A stretch of DNA of 64,000 nt from Psychrobacter sp. P11G3 (GTDB taxonomy: Bacteria; Pseudomonadota; Gammaproteobacteria; Pseudomonadales; Moraxellaceae), in the NCBI RefSeq assembly GCF_001435845.1, contig NZ_CM003596.1, positions 1,488,001 to 1,552,000 on the forward strand, read 5' to 3'. A model generated the notes under the pieces. That model was not told the origin of the DNA. It ran no database searches and saw only the letters and a list, made by a program, of their open reading frames with translations. The position numbers were made by a program, and so were the translations under genes. This document shows positions 16,829 to 26,191 of this stretch, piece after piece (positions within the stretch are counted from its first letter, which is position 1; the number at the start of each line of letters is the position of its first letter).

Positions 16829-18492
16829 TGACGGACATATCGATGAGAGCTTCTGAGCAGACCCTCAAAAAAGCACCTAAGTTTAAGGTGCGCATCACCT
16901 TGTTTTGGCGTTTGTTCCTGAGCCTATTACTAACGATTTTAATTACCTCTGTACTGTCCATCGTGGTAGAACGCTGGCTAGCTGAAAAAGAGCTGACCTC
17001 TCGTATGGACATACAAATCGATAGCCTATTGATAAAGCGTGAAGAGATGGTCGCGTCACTACGGGCTGGTGATGTAGAGTCTGTCAGGCAGATGTATCGT
17101 CAAGATCGCCAGTTGATGAATCAAATCAGAGTCTATGATGAGCAAGGCGCTATTATATTCCCGCGTTACCGTGACAAAGACGATCGCGCGCAAGGACAAC
17201 TGCAAAGTGGTCGGCAGCTAATGGATCGTGCAATACAACCGGTGCGACCAGTATCGCCTAGACCACCTAGAGTAGAGAATAACGTTCATGGTGTAGAAGG
17301 TCGCAATGCTGATAATAGACCGCGTGAGCACGACAATGAGATACCAAAAGATGAGCCATCTTTTTGGCAAAAATTCCTAAAGCCAAGAACGGCAAGTAGT
17401 GCCGCAGTAGCTGATATCGATACTCGTCCTGAACTGGCTGATATGTCTGTTGAACTACCTGATGGTCAGTCAATCATCATACAGTTGCGTCCGCACTTGC
17501 GTTTTTCAGACGTAGTAGAGATACAGCACGGCAATTTTCCAATACGTTTGCTATTGATTGTTATCTTTAGCATATTGGTTTGCATATGGCTCAGTCGTAC
17601 GCTAACCCAGCGAATTGGTCGTGTACAAAATACCGTACACCGTATGATTGATGGTAATTATCAAGCCAACCCAGAACTGTCCAAGATGGGCGATGATGAG
17701 TTGGGGCTACTTGCCAAAGACGTTGCCCATCTCTCGACCAGACTCGTCGATAGTGAGTTGGCACGCAAGCAAATGCTCAGTGATATCTCACATGAGCTGC
17801 GTTCGCCACTTGCTCGTCTGGATGTAGCGACTGAGCTGACTCGAGACTTTGCGCCCAATGCCAATCGTTATCTAGACCGTATCGATAAAGAATCTACACG
17901 AATGAATGAGCTAATTGAGCAAATCATTCATATTCAATCTCTGCAAATGCAGCAATATACCGTCGATAATTTGGAAAGTGAGGCAGTCGACATATCTGAC
18001 ATTATTAGTAATATCGGAGAGGATGTCTGCTTTGAGTTTCAACATAAGGACGTACATTGGCAATGGCAACCGCCTGTATTCTCAGCGTTAGATAGTTTGG
18101 AAGGATTTTGGACAGTTCAAGGTAATGCAGAGCAGTTGTATAGTGCACTTGAAAATGTCATTCGCAATGCTTTTATGCACACGGCAGCGGGTTCGACAGT
18201 GATTGCTGAAGTAAAGGCAATACAAATGGACAATAAGGCACCAGCTGTTCAAATTAATATAACAGACGAAGGTGGCGGTGTCGCAGAAAAAGACTTAGAA
18301 CGTATTTTTCATCCCTTTGTGCGGCTCGATACTGCTCGGCATCGTGATACTGGCGGCTATGGTCTTGGATTGGCTATTGTTCATGCTGTAGTTATGGCGC
18401 ATAAAGGATATATCAATGCTCATAACCGTCAAGACGGTATCCAAGGGTTAGTGGTTCAAATAGTGCTACCTAGCAGACAAAAAAATAAATAA
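16828..18492 (+). CDS. cpxA: Sensor histidine kinase (CpxA-like)
   Basis: A 554-aa inner-membrane kinase, partner of the upstream regulator. Membrane spans lie at about 27-48 ('LFWRLFLSLLLTILITSVLSIVV') and 234-252 ('LLLIVIFSILVCIWLS'). They enclose a periplasmic sensor of about 185 residues that is unusually rich in Arg/Pro/Asp (about 120-180) and larger than that of E. coli CpxA. A HAMP linker follows ('RTLTQRIGRVQNTVHRMIDGNYQ'), then HisKA with H322 in 'DISHELRSPLARLDVA'. The HATPase domain has 'NVIRNAFMHT' (N box), 'ITDEGGGV' (G1) and 'GGYGLGLAIVHAV' (G2). The divergent CpxP-like protein is a candidate ligand of the sensor. Confidence 0.9.
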   Translation: MTDISMRASEQTLKKAPKFKVRITLFWRLFLSLLLTILITSVLSIVVERWLAEKELTSRMDIQIDSLLIKREEMVASLRAGDVESVRQMYRQDRQLMNQIRVYDEQGAIIFPRYRDKDDRAQGQLQSGRQLMDRAIQPVRPVSPRPPRVENNVHGVEGRNADNRPREHDNEIPKDEPSFWQKFLKPRTASSAAVADIDTRPELADMSVELPDGQSIIIQLRPHLRFSDVVEIQHGNFPIRLLLIVIFSILVCIWLSRTLTQRIGRVQNTVHRMIDGNYQANPELSKMGDDELGLLAKDVAHLSTRLVDSELARKQMLSDISHELRSPLARLDVATELTRDFAPNANRYLDRIDKESTRMNELIEQIIHIQSLQMQQYTVDNLESEAVDISDIISNIGEDVCFEFQHKDVHWQWQPPVFSALDSLEGFWTVQGNAEQLYSALENVIRNAFMHTAAGSTVIAEVKAIQMDNKAPAVQINITDEGGGVAEKDLERIFHPFVRLDTARHRDTGGYGLGLAIVHAVVMAHKGYINAHNRQDGIQGLVVQIVLPSRQKNK

Positions 18493-18909
18493 TATAGAAA
18501 CGATTTATGTAACCAATATGCGCTTATCGTGTATTTGTAATGTGTATAAGACCATATTTAGTCATAGATAAAAGCTGACTCTTTCTAAAACCGACGTAAT
18601 TTATTATAAATAGACAAAAATTAAAAGTAATTATATTCGTTTATATGAATATAAACGACGAACGGTATCAAAATACGGATGAACGGCATTGTCTCTCTGT
18701 ATATATTCGGTAATACTAATATATACAGAGAGTGATAAAGATTATACAAAACAGAACGTCTTATTCCTTAAAGACTACTACAACTATTATTTGAACAAGG
18801 TCTCGTTATTATAAGCTTATAACCCGTTTTATTTTGTCACATCGTCTCTCTGACATAGATCTTATCTCTGATTTTTTAAATCTGACAAGTCTGTAAGGGA
18901 GTACGCATC
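18493..18909. promoter_or_regulatory. Upstream region of the adhesin with two long palindromes
   Basis: A 417-base AT-rich spacer. Palindrome 1 (18637-18658) has 9-bp arms TCGTTTATA/TATAAACGA around TGAA. Palindrome 2 (18693-18732) has perfect 15-bp arms starting CTCTCTGTATATATT around a 10-base loop, with no T-run after it. Either could be an operator or mRNA structure; palindrome 2 might also end the kinase transcript. TAAGGGAG is the ribosome binding site of the adhesin. Confidence 0.5.
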
Positions 18910-21900
18910 ATGAACCGCATTTATAAAGTCATCTGGAATGAAGCCTTAAGTTGTTTTACCGCCGTTGGTGAATACGCGAAGGGACGTGGCAAATCTTCCA
19001 AATCTAGCGTTAGCTCTAACGCTACCATAAATACAACGTCTAACCTGTCCGTTATCCATACGTTACGTCTGAGCACTATAGCGCTTGGGCTACTAGCTGC
19101 TGGCTTTGGCATGCAGGTGAATGCATTGGGTACCTACTTTGTTGGTGACGACCCAACGCCTAAAATACATACCAATTCATTCCTTCACCAAACACTAACG
19201 GTGCAGGGTGGAGAAACGGTCACTGGCGATCCCAATACCAAAAATATTAGCGTGACTGCCAATAGACATGATAAGTCGCTAACGATAAAGCTCGATGAAA
19301 ATGTCGATTTAGGGACTGATGGTAGTCTCAAAACGGGTGATACTTTAGTTGACAATTCAGGCATTAAGATTACAGCCATAAATCCAGCCAATAGTGTCAC
19401 TTTGAGCAATAGTGGCCTAAACAATGGTAATAACAAAATCACCAATGTATCCAATGGTGCTGTGATGGCAGGGAGTAAAGATGCAGTTAATGGCTCACAG
19501 CTATATAGGCTAGTTAATATAGTTAAAGACAATAAAACCAAATATTATAGTGTTGATTCTGAAGCTATTGGTAATGCCAACAACGATGGCGCAACAGGTT
19601 ATAACGCTATTGCCATGGGTGGCAACGCAAAGGCAACTGGCAGCCAAACCATCGCTATTGGTAGCTCTGAATTTGGACAACAGACGCTGGCAAGTGGTGA
19701 ACAATCTATTGCTATTGGTGCCAATGTCGTTTCAAGAGGCGGCTCTTCTATTGCCATCGGTGGCGATGACCTAAACTTAGCATCGATATACAATATCGAC
19801 GGTAGTATCACTAGCACTGATCTAAACAGTGGCACAGTCAATACGGTTTTTAATGAATATGCGGGTCGAGATCTACTGGATGCAAGCGACCCATATACAG
19901 GAAATACTGAATCGGGCGGGGCAGCTTCCATAGCAATTGGTGTCAAAGCTCGTACGGCGGGTCATCTTGCAACTGCAACAGGTACGCATGCGAATGCTGC
20001 TGCAACCGCGTCATCAGCGTTCGGTGTGGCTGCCTCTGCTACTGAAAAAGGGGCCTTGGCACTGGGTGCTGGCGCTCAGTCTAATGCTCAAGATGGCGTG
20101 GCGCTAGGATCACAATCTGTAGCTAACGTTGCAGGTGGTGCGGTTGGCTTTGCTCCATCAAGTGCTAGTGTCATAGACAAAACAGCTATTACAGCAACTA
20201 ATAGTACAGGCCTTGGTGCAGTTTCTGTTGGTAGCTCTACTAATGGTACTCGCCAAATTGTAAATGTCGCAGCAGGTACTCAAGACAGTGACGCAGTAAA
20301 CGTATCTCAATTAAAAGCGTTAGATACTATCGTTGCTGGCATTGATTTTCCTATTCGTTCTAGCAGTGCACAGCCATACACCACGTCAGTAACAGGTACT
20401 GACGCTCTTGCCGTTGGCTCGAATGCCAATGCAAAAGGTAATAATGCAACCGCTGTTGGAGAGAGCGCATTTGCAAACGCAAATGCAACCGTTATCGGTG
20501 AAGGTGCGCGATCTTCGTTCAACGGCTTTGCTGGTGGTCAGGAGGCCAAAGCGGGTGTTAATTCAGTGGCGATAGGTCAAAGAGCCACAAACGGAAACGC
20601 AAGTCGTGCGGTTGCGATAGGCTATCAAGCAAAAGCCATGGCTCAAGACACCATTGCAATTGGTCTTGATGCACAAGCTAAAGCGCAAGGCGGTGTGGCA
20701 CTCGGTAAAGGTGCTAGTGCAAATGCTCTAAACAGCGTGGCTTTAGGTCAAAACTCTATTGGGGCGGTACAAAGTGGCGCATCTTTCTTAACCAACGTCG
20801 CTGCTGATGTAAATAATGGCACAGTCTCGATAGGAGCTGTTGGAAGCGAACGTCGTATCGTTAACGTTGCAGGTGGTTCAGCAGACACTGATGCAGTGAA
20901 CGTATCTCAGCTAAAAGCTGTTACAGACATTGCTAATAGAGGCTGGGATATTAGTGCACAAGGTGATGCTACCACTGCAAGCACTGTAGGACCTGGTGAC
21001 TCAGTTGACTTCAACAGTAAAAATAGCAATATCACTGTTTCTAAAGAAGCAACCAGTAATGATGTCTCATTTGAACTCAATAATAACTTAGACCTAGGTA
21101 ATAACGGCAGTGTCAGTACAGGTAATATCTTCGGTGGCACTCAAGTTAATCGCTTGGGCATGATCACAGGTGGTCTAGCGATGGGCGGTGTAACTACAGT
21201 TAGTGGCGCTGGTGTGACCGTAACAGGTATAAACCCTTTTAACCCATCTAATGCCACGTTGACCAGTGATGGTCTAACCATTCTGAATGGTCCAAGCATG
21301 ACCAGATCTGGTGGTATCAATGCTGGCAATAAAAAGATCACAAACGTTAAAGCGGGTGTCTTAGATAAAGACGCTGTCAACGTTAGTCAGCTAAATAGCT
21401 CATCTGCCGCTGCTAAAACAGAGGTCGCCGCAGGTACTAATATTGCGGGTGTTGTGAAGTCTACAGGTGGTAACGGTCAAGATGTCTATACCGTCAATGC
21501 AGATGGTGTTACTGCTTCAGCAGGATCTGCCGCTGTTACAGTTACCGCAGGTGAAAAAGATGATACAACTAACACCACTGATTACGCTGTTGATTTAAGT
21601 GCTGATAGCAAAGCCAGTCTGGTTAAAGCAGACAGTGCCATGCAGACCATTGTTGCTCAAATAGATGGCGTTGATGTTAAAACACTCAATCAAACGGATA
21701 ATACGGCTAATTTCCTAACGGGAGATAACATTGTTCTCACTGCTGAGAATGGTGGCATTAAAGTCGCTACAAAAGAGGATGTCACTTTCACTAGTGCTAG
21801 CTTTACTGATAGTACAGTTCGTGTGAGTGGTGAAGGTCTTGATAATGGTGGCAACAGAATCATCAATGTAGATGATGGTGATGCAGATACTGATGCTGTC

Positions 21901-24900
21901 AATGTTAGACAGCTCAACGTCGTGACAGAAACTGCTAATAGAGGTTGGGATATTAGTGCACAAGGTGATGCTACCACTGCAAGCACTGTAGAACCTGGCG
22001 ACTCAGTTGACTTCAACAGTAAAAATAGCAATATCACTGTTTCTAAAGAAGCAACCAGTAATGATGTCTCATTTGAACTCAATAATAACTTAGACCTAGG
22101 TAATAACGGCAGTGTCAGTACAGGTAATATCTTCGGTGGCACTCAAGTTAATCGCTTGGGCATGATCACAGGTGGTCTAGCGATGGGCGGTGTAACTACA
22201 GTTAGTGGCGCTGGTGTGACCGTAACAGGTATAAACCCTTTTAACCCATCTAATGCCACGTTGACCAGTGATGGTCTAACCATTCTGAATGGTCCAAGCG
22301 TAACAAGGTCTGGTGGTATCAACGCTGGTAATAGAAAGGTTGTCAATGTTGATAACGGTGAAGACCCAAATGATGCTGTCAATGTCAGTCAGCTCAATAG
22401 TGCCTCCGCTGCCGCTAAAACAGAGGTCGCCGCAGGTACTAATATTGCGGGTGTTGTGAAGTCTACAGGTGGTAACGGTCAAGATGTCTATACTGTTAAT
22501 GCTGATGGCGTTACTGCTTCAGCAGGATCTGCCGCTGTTACAGTTACCGCAGGTGAAAAAGATGATACAACTAACACCACTGATTACGCTGTTGATTTAA
22601 GTGCTGATAGCAAAGCCAGTCTAGTTAAAGCAGACAGTGCCATGCAGACCATTATTGCTCAAATAGACGGTGTTGATGTTAAAACGCTCAATAAAACGGA
22701 TAATACGGCTAATTTCCTAACGGGAGATAACATTGTTCTTAGTGCCGAGGATGGTGGCATTAAAGTTGCTACAGCAGAAGATGTCACTTTTACTAGTGCT
22801 AGCTTTGCTGATAGTACAGTTCGTGTGAATAGTGAAGGTCTGGATAATGGCGGCAACAGAATCGTCAATGTAGATGATGGTGATGCACCTATGGATGCTG
22901 TCAACGTCAGGCAGCTAAACGTCGTGACAGAAACAGCCAATAGAGGCTGGGATATCAGCGCACAAGGTGATAGTGCTACCGCAAGTACGGTAGGACCTGG
23001 AGATTCAGTTGACTTCAACAGTAAAAACAGCAATATCACTGTTTCTAAAGACACTACTAGTAATGATGTCTCGTTCGAACTCAACAATAACTTAGACCTA
23101 GGTAATAACGGTAGTGTAGAAATGGGTTCAAGCTCTCCGTTCGGTTTTGGTGATACCACGACACTTGATCGCTCTGGTCTAACAACAGGTAACTCATACT
23201 TTAGTACAACTGTAGATGGTTTAGGTGTTAGAACCGGTAATGCACTGGCTAGTACATCAGTTAATGGCTTAGGAGTATTGGTGAATGGTCCACTAGGTAT
23301 TCCTAGTACTGTTCTAACCATGGATGGTTTAACAATTATTGGTGGTCCAAGCGTAACAAGGTCTGGTGGTATCGATGCTGGTAACAAAAAGATTATCAAT
23401 GTTGATAACGGTGAAGACCCAAATGATGCTGTCAATGTCAGTCAACTAAGTAGCTCGTCTGCCGCTGCCAGAACCAAAGTCTTAAAGGGAACCAATGTTT
23501 CTAGTGTTGATTTCTCAATCGACAGTGACACAGGACAAGATGTCTATACTATTAATGCAGATGGCGTTACTGCTTCAGCAGGATCTGCAGCTGTCACAGT
23601 TACCGTAGGTGAAAAAGGTGATACAACTAACACGACCGATTACGCTGTTGATTTAAGTGCCGATAGCAAAGCCAGCTTGGTAAAAGCGGACAGTGCCATG
23701 CAGACCATTGTTGCTCAAATAGATGGCGTTGACGTTAAAACGCTTAACCAAACTGATAATACGGCTAACTTCCTAACGGGAGATAACATTGTTCTTAGTG
23801 CCGAGGATGGTGGCATTAAAGTCGCGACAGCAGAGGATGTCACTTTTACTAGTGCCAGTTTCGCTAATAGTACAGTTAGTGTGAATGGTGAAGGTCTTGA
23901 TAATGGCGGTAATAGAATCATCAATGTAGATGATGGTGATGCAGATACTGATGCTGTCAATGTTAGACAATTAAATGCAACCAACAATACAGTGGACCTA
24001 GGACTGAACTTTACAGGAGATGATACAAATGTTGTCGTCAATCGCAAGTTAGGTCAAACGTTGACACTCCAAGGAGGTGCTACCAACGTAACTGAAAACA
24101 ATATCGGTGTGATCGCTGATGAAGATGGCAATCTAAATGTTAGATTGGCTGAAGATGTCATGCTTGGTAAAAACGGTAGCGTGAGAATGGAAAGCACGGT
24201 GCTTAACAATGCAGGCGTCACTATCACTGATGGTCCTAATCAGACCATTACGTTAAGCAAAGAAGGTCTTGATAATGGTAATAATAGAATTATCAAAGTT
24301 GATAAGGGAATTGCCCCAACCGATGCCGTAAACTTTGCACAGCTTACTATGACTAATGATGAAATTGCTAAAGGCATCAAGATTGGTGACGGCAATAGTG
24401 CCAATGATCAGCAATTTTCGCTAGGCAATACCATCAATGTCACAGGAGATAATAATCTGACTACTGTCGCTTCTGCGACTGGCGTCCAAGTGAAACTGAA
24501 TAATCAGTTAGACCTTGGAGATGATGGCAGTATACAGATAGGTAACAGCATCATGAGTGATGCAGGCTTTACCTTCGTTGGAAATGGCGTGAATAGAATG
24601 GTTTCGCAGGTCTCATTGAGTAGCCGTGGTCTAGACAATGGCGGCAACACCATTCGCAACGTTGGGGAAGGTGTGCTAAATACGGATGCTGTCAATGTTG
24701 GGCAGTTAAAAGATGTCGCCATTGCCCTGGATCAAGGTTGGGGCATCACCGCTCAAGGTGATATCGCTACGATGGTAAAACAAGGAGATGCTGTCGACCT
24801 CAGCAGTAAAGATGGTAATATCAAGGTATCTAGGAAATCAGTGAGTGATGTGGCTGCTTTCGATAGTAGTCCATCACTACAAGCTGCAGCCATACCTACC

Positions 24901-26019
24901 AATGCTAATGATATTAGCTTTGATCTGAACCCAGATATTACTTTGAATAGCGTAACTACTGGTAGTACGGTTATGAATGACAATGGACTGACCATTGTAG
25001 GTGGTCCAAGTGTTACGAAAAGTGGTATTGATGCCGCTAATACCAAAATTACCAACGTTCAAAATGGGGAAGTTTCGGCGACAAGTCAGGACGCCATAAA
25101 CGGTAGTCAGCTTTATGCCCAAGGCACTGGTATCAGCAGTATTATCGGTGGTGACACTGTTTACAATGCCGAAGATGGTACTTTTACCAACAGTGACATT
25201 GGTGGAACGGGTGAAAGCAATATCGATGGTGCGATTGCCTCTATCAGACAAGGCACGATTGAAATTAGTGAAAATGTGCAAATTAACACAGAGAGTATTA
25301 CCACTAATACAACCAATATCGCGACCAATACGACAAATATTGCTACGAATACCAGCAATATCACGACCAATACCACGAATATCAAAACCAATACGGATAA
25401 GCTAGATGCTGGACTCAATTTTGGCGCAGACAGTGGTGCCAATATCAATAGACCAATTGGCGATGATAGTGTCCTAAGCTTCACTGGTGGCAATAACATC
25501 ACCACCACAGCAGATGGCAGTAGTATTAAGTTTGATCTAAACGGTAATATCAGCGTTGATAGTGTCACAGTTGGGACAACGGTTATCAATAGTGAGGGCA
25601 TCAGTATGCAAGATGGGCCAAGTATGACGTCTCAAGGTCTATATGCTGGTAACCAACGTATGACTGGTGTCGCCGATGGGGTCGAAGCGACAGACGCCGT
25701 CAATTATAGTCAGCTTAGCGCGCTTGATAGTCGACTCAATAACAATATGAGCGATCTTGGCTACAAAATCGACGAAGTAGAAGACGATGCAAACGCAGGT
25801 ATTTCAGCTGCAATGGCAATGTCGGCAATGCCTCAGGCCTATATCGCAGGTAAGTCATTGATTGGTGGCGGTGTCGGTACCTATAATGGAGAAAGTGCTG
25901 TAGCAATTGGTTTCTCTAAGTTATCTAATGACGGTCGCTGGGTCATCAAGGTAAATGGTACAGCAGATACTCAAGGCAACGTAGGCGGTGCAGTGGGTGC
26001 AGGCTTCCATTTTGACTAA
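18910..26019 (+). CDS. Giant trimeric autotransporter adhesin (YadA/Hia family)
   Basis: A 2369-aa type Vc secreted surface adhesin. An ESPR-type extended signal begins at residue 1 ('MNRIYKVIWNEALSCFTAVGEYAKG'), followed by a hydrophobic core ('LSTIALGLLAAGFGMQVNA', about 55-75). Residues about 215-650 form a YadA-like head of 'SIAIGxxAxAxG' repeats. Necks with 'DAVNVSQL' recur throughout. Residues about 675-1690 are three tandem 334-348-residue units encoded by 1002-bp DNA repeats. Near residues 2128-2165 is a seven-residue-period stalk (TNTTNIA type), a trimeric coiled coil. The last 75 residues ('ISAAMAMSAMPQAYIAGKSLIGGGVG' to the final Phe-Asp) are the YadA anchor that forms the outer-membrane barrel. 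Likely role: attachment, autoaggregation or biofilm. Stand-alone gene with its own terminator. Confidence 0.95.
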   Translation: MNRIYKVIWNEALSCFTAVGEYAKGRGKSSKSSVSSNATINTTSNLSVIHTLRLSTIALGLLAAGFGMQVNALGTYFVGDDPTPKIHTNSFLHQTLTVQGGETVTGDPNTKNISVTANRHDKSLTIKLDENVDLGTDGSLKTGDTLVDNSGIKITAINPANSVTLSNSGLNNGNNKITNVSNGAVMAGSKDAVNGSQLYRLVNIVKDNKTKYYSVDSEAIGNANNDGATGYNAIAMGGNAKATGSQTIAIGSSEFGQQTLASGEQSIAIGANVVSRGGSSIAIGGDDLNLASIYNIDGSITSTDLNSGTVNTVFNEYAGRDLLDASDPYTGNTESGGAASIAIGVKARTAGHLATATGTHANAAATASSAFGVAASATEKGALALGAGAQSNAQDGVALGSQSVANVAGGAVGFAPSSASVIDKTAITATNSTGLGAVSVGSSTNGTRQIVNVAAGTQDSDAVNVSQLKALDTIVAGIDFPIRSSSAQPYTTSVTGTDALAVGSNANAKGNNATAVGESAFANANATVIGEGARSSFNGFAGGQEAKAGVNSVAIGQRATNGNASRAVAIGYQAKAMAQDTIAIGLDAQAKAQGGVALGKGASANALNSVALGQNSIGAVQSGASFLTNVAADVNNGTVSIGAVGSERRIVNVAGGSADTDAVNVSQLKAVTDIANRGWDISAQGDATTASTVGPGDSVDFNSKNSNITVSKEATSNDVSFELNNNLDLGNNGSVSTGNIFGGTQVNRLGMITGGLAMGGVTTVSGAGVTVTGINPFNPSNATLTSDGLTILNGPSMTRSGGINAGNKKITNVKAGVLDKDAVNVSQLNSSSAAAKTEVAAGTNIAGVVKSTGGNGQDVYTVNADGVTASAGSAAVTVTAGEKDDTTNTTDYAVDLSADSKASLVKADSAMQTIVAQIDGVDVKTLNQTDNTANFLTGDNIVLTAENGGIKVATKEDVTFTSASFTDSTVRVSGEGLDNGGNRIINVDDGDADTDAVNVRQLNVVTETANRGWDISAQGDATTASTVEPGDSVDFNSKNSNITVSKEATSNDVSFELNNNLDLGNNGSVSTGNIFGGTQVNRLGMITGGLAMGGVTTVSGAGVTVTGINPFNPSNATLTSDGLTILNGPSVTRSGGINAGNRKVVNVDNGEDPNDAVNVSQLNSASAAAKTEVAAGTNIAGVVKSTGGNGQDVYTVNADGVTASAGSAAVTVTAGEKDDTTNTTDYAVDLSADSKASLVKADSAMQTIIAQIDGVDVKTLNKTDNTANFLTGDNIVLSAEDGGIKVATAEDVTFTSASFADSTVRVNSEGLDNGGNRIVNVDDGDAPMDAVNVRQLNVVTETANRGWDISAQGDSATASTVGPGDSVDFNSKNSNITVSKDTTSNDVSFELNNNLDLGNNGSVEMGSSSPFGFGDTTTLDRSGLTTGNSYFSTTVDGLGVRTGNALASTSVNGLGVLVNGPLGIPSTVLTMDGLTIIGGPSVTRSGGIDAGNKKIINVDNGEDPNDAVNVSQLSSSSAAARTKVLKGTNVSSVDFSIDSDTGQDVYTINADGVTASAGSAAVTVTVGEKGDTTNTTDYAVDLSADSKASLVKADSAMQTIVAQIDGVDVKTLNQTDNTANFLTGDNIVLSAEDGGIKVATAEDVTFTSASFANSTVSVNGEGLDNGGNRIINVDDGDADTDAVNVRQLNATNNTVDLGLNFTGDDTNVVVNRKLGQTLTLQGGATNVTENNIGVIADEDGNLNVRLAEDVMLGKNGSVRMESTVLNNAGVTITDGPNQTITLSKEGLDNGNNRIIKVDKGIAPTDAVNFAQLTMTNDEIAKGIKIGDGNSANDQQFSLGNTINVTGDNNLTTVASATGVQVKLNNQLDLGDDGSIQIGNSIMSDAGFTFVGNGVNRMVSQVSLSSRGLDNGGNTIRNVGEGVLNTDAVNVGQLKDVAIALDQGWGITAQGDIATMVKQGDAVDLSSKDGNIKVSRKSVSDVAAFDSSPSLQAAAIPTNANDISFDLNPDITLNSVTTGSTVMNDNGLTIVGGPSVTKSGIDAANTKITNVQNGEVSATSQDAINGSQLYAQGTGISSIIGGDTVYNAEDGTFTNSDIGGTGESNIDGAIASIRQGTIEISENVQINTESITTNTTNIATNTTNIATNTSNITTNTTNIKTNTDKLDAGLNFGADSGANINRPIGDDSVLSFTGGNNITTTADGSSIKFDLNGNISVDSVTVGTTVINSEGISMQDGPSMTSQGLYAGNQRMTGVADGVEATDAVNYSQLSALDSRLNNNMSDLGYKIDEVEDDANAGISAAMAMSAMPQAYIAGKSLIGGGVGTYNGESAVAIGFSKLSNDGRWVIKVNGTADTQGNVGGAVGAGFHFD
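20931..23980 (+). repeat. Three 1002-bp tandem repeats inside the adhesin gene
   Basis: Copies begin at about 20931, 21933 and 22935, each marked by an RGWDISAQGD codon stretch. Copies 1 and 2 are nearly identical over about 310 bp (20998-21297 against 22000-22299), then diverge for about 110 bp, then agree again. In that divergent patch copy 2 instead matches copy 3. Copy 3 has a replaced middle (Phe/Gly/Thr-rich). This mosaic indicates recombination between units. The unit length is a multiple of three, so copy-number change keeps the frame. Confidence 0.9.
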
Positions 26020-26053
26020 CAAAGCCTTTCAGCTGTAGTTATCGGAAGACTAT

Positions 26054-26086
26054 AAAAAAGCAAGACATTGGATGTCTTGCTTTTTT
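26054..26086 (+). terminator. Terminator of the adhesin gene
   Basis: Perfect 15-bp inverted repeat (AAAAAAGCAAGACAT and its complement) with a TGG loop, ending in six T. It lies 35 bases after the adhesin stop. Confidence 0.95.
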
Positions 26087-26133
26087 ACGGCTTAAAGATA
26101 AACAATTAAGGTAATAAAGCTATCGATAAATCA

Positions 26134-26173
26134 AAATAAGCGCTTGTAAGTTGTGTCTTACAAGTGCTTATTT
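26134..26173 (-). terminator. Terminator of the flavin monooxygenase-like gene
   Basis: 17-bp inverted repeat (one G-T pair) with a 6-base loop, T-rich on the minus-strand exit side. It lies just after the stop of the gene ending at 26192. Confidence 0.8.
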
Positions 26174-26191
26174 CTTATAATTAAGACGCTG

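Noticed and set aside
19185..25601. Many long minus-strand open frames opposite the adhesin gene, up to 258 codons
   Set aside because: They recur at the 1002-bp repeat spacing and have low-complexity Leu/Pro/Ser composition without start signals. They are shadows of the repetitive adhesin codons.
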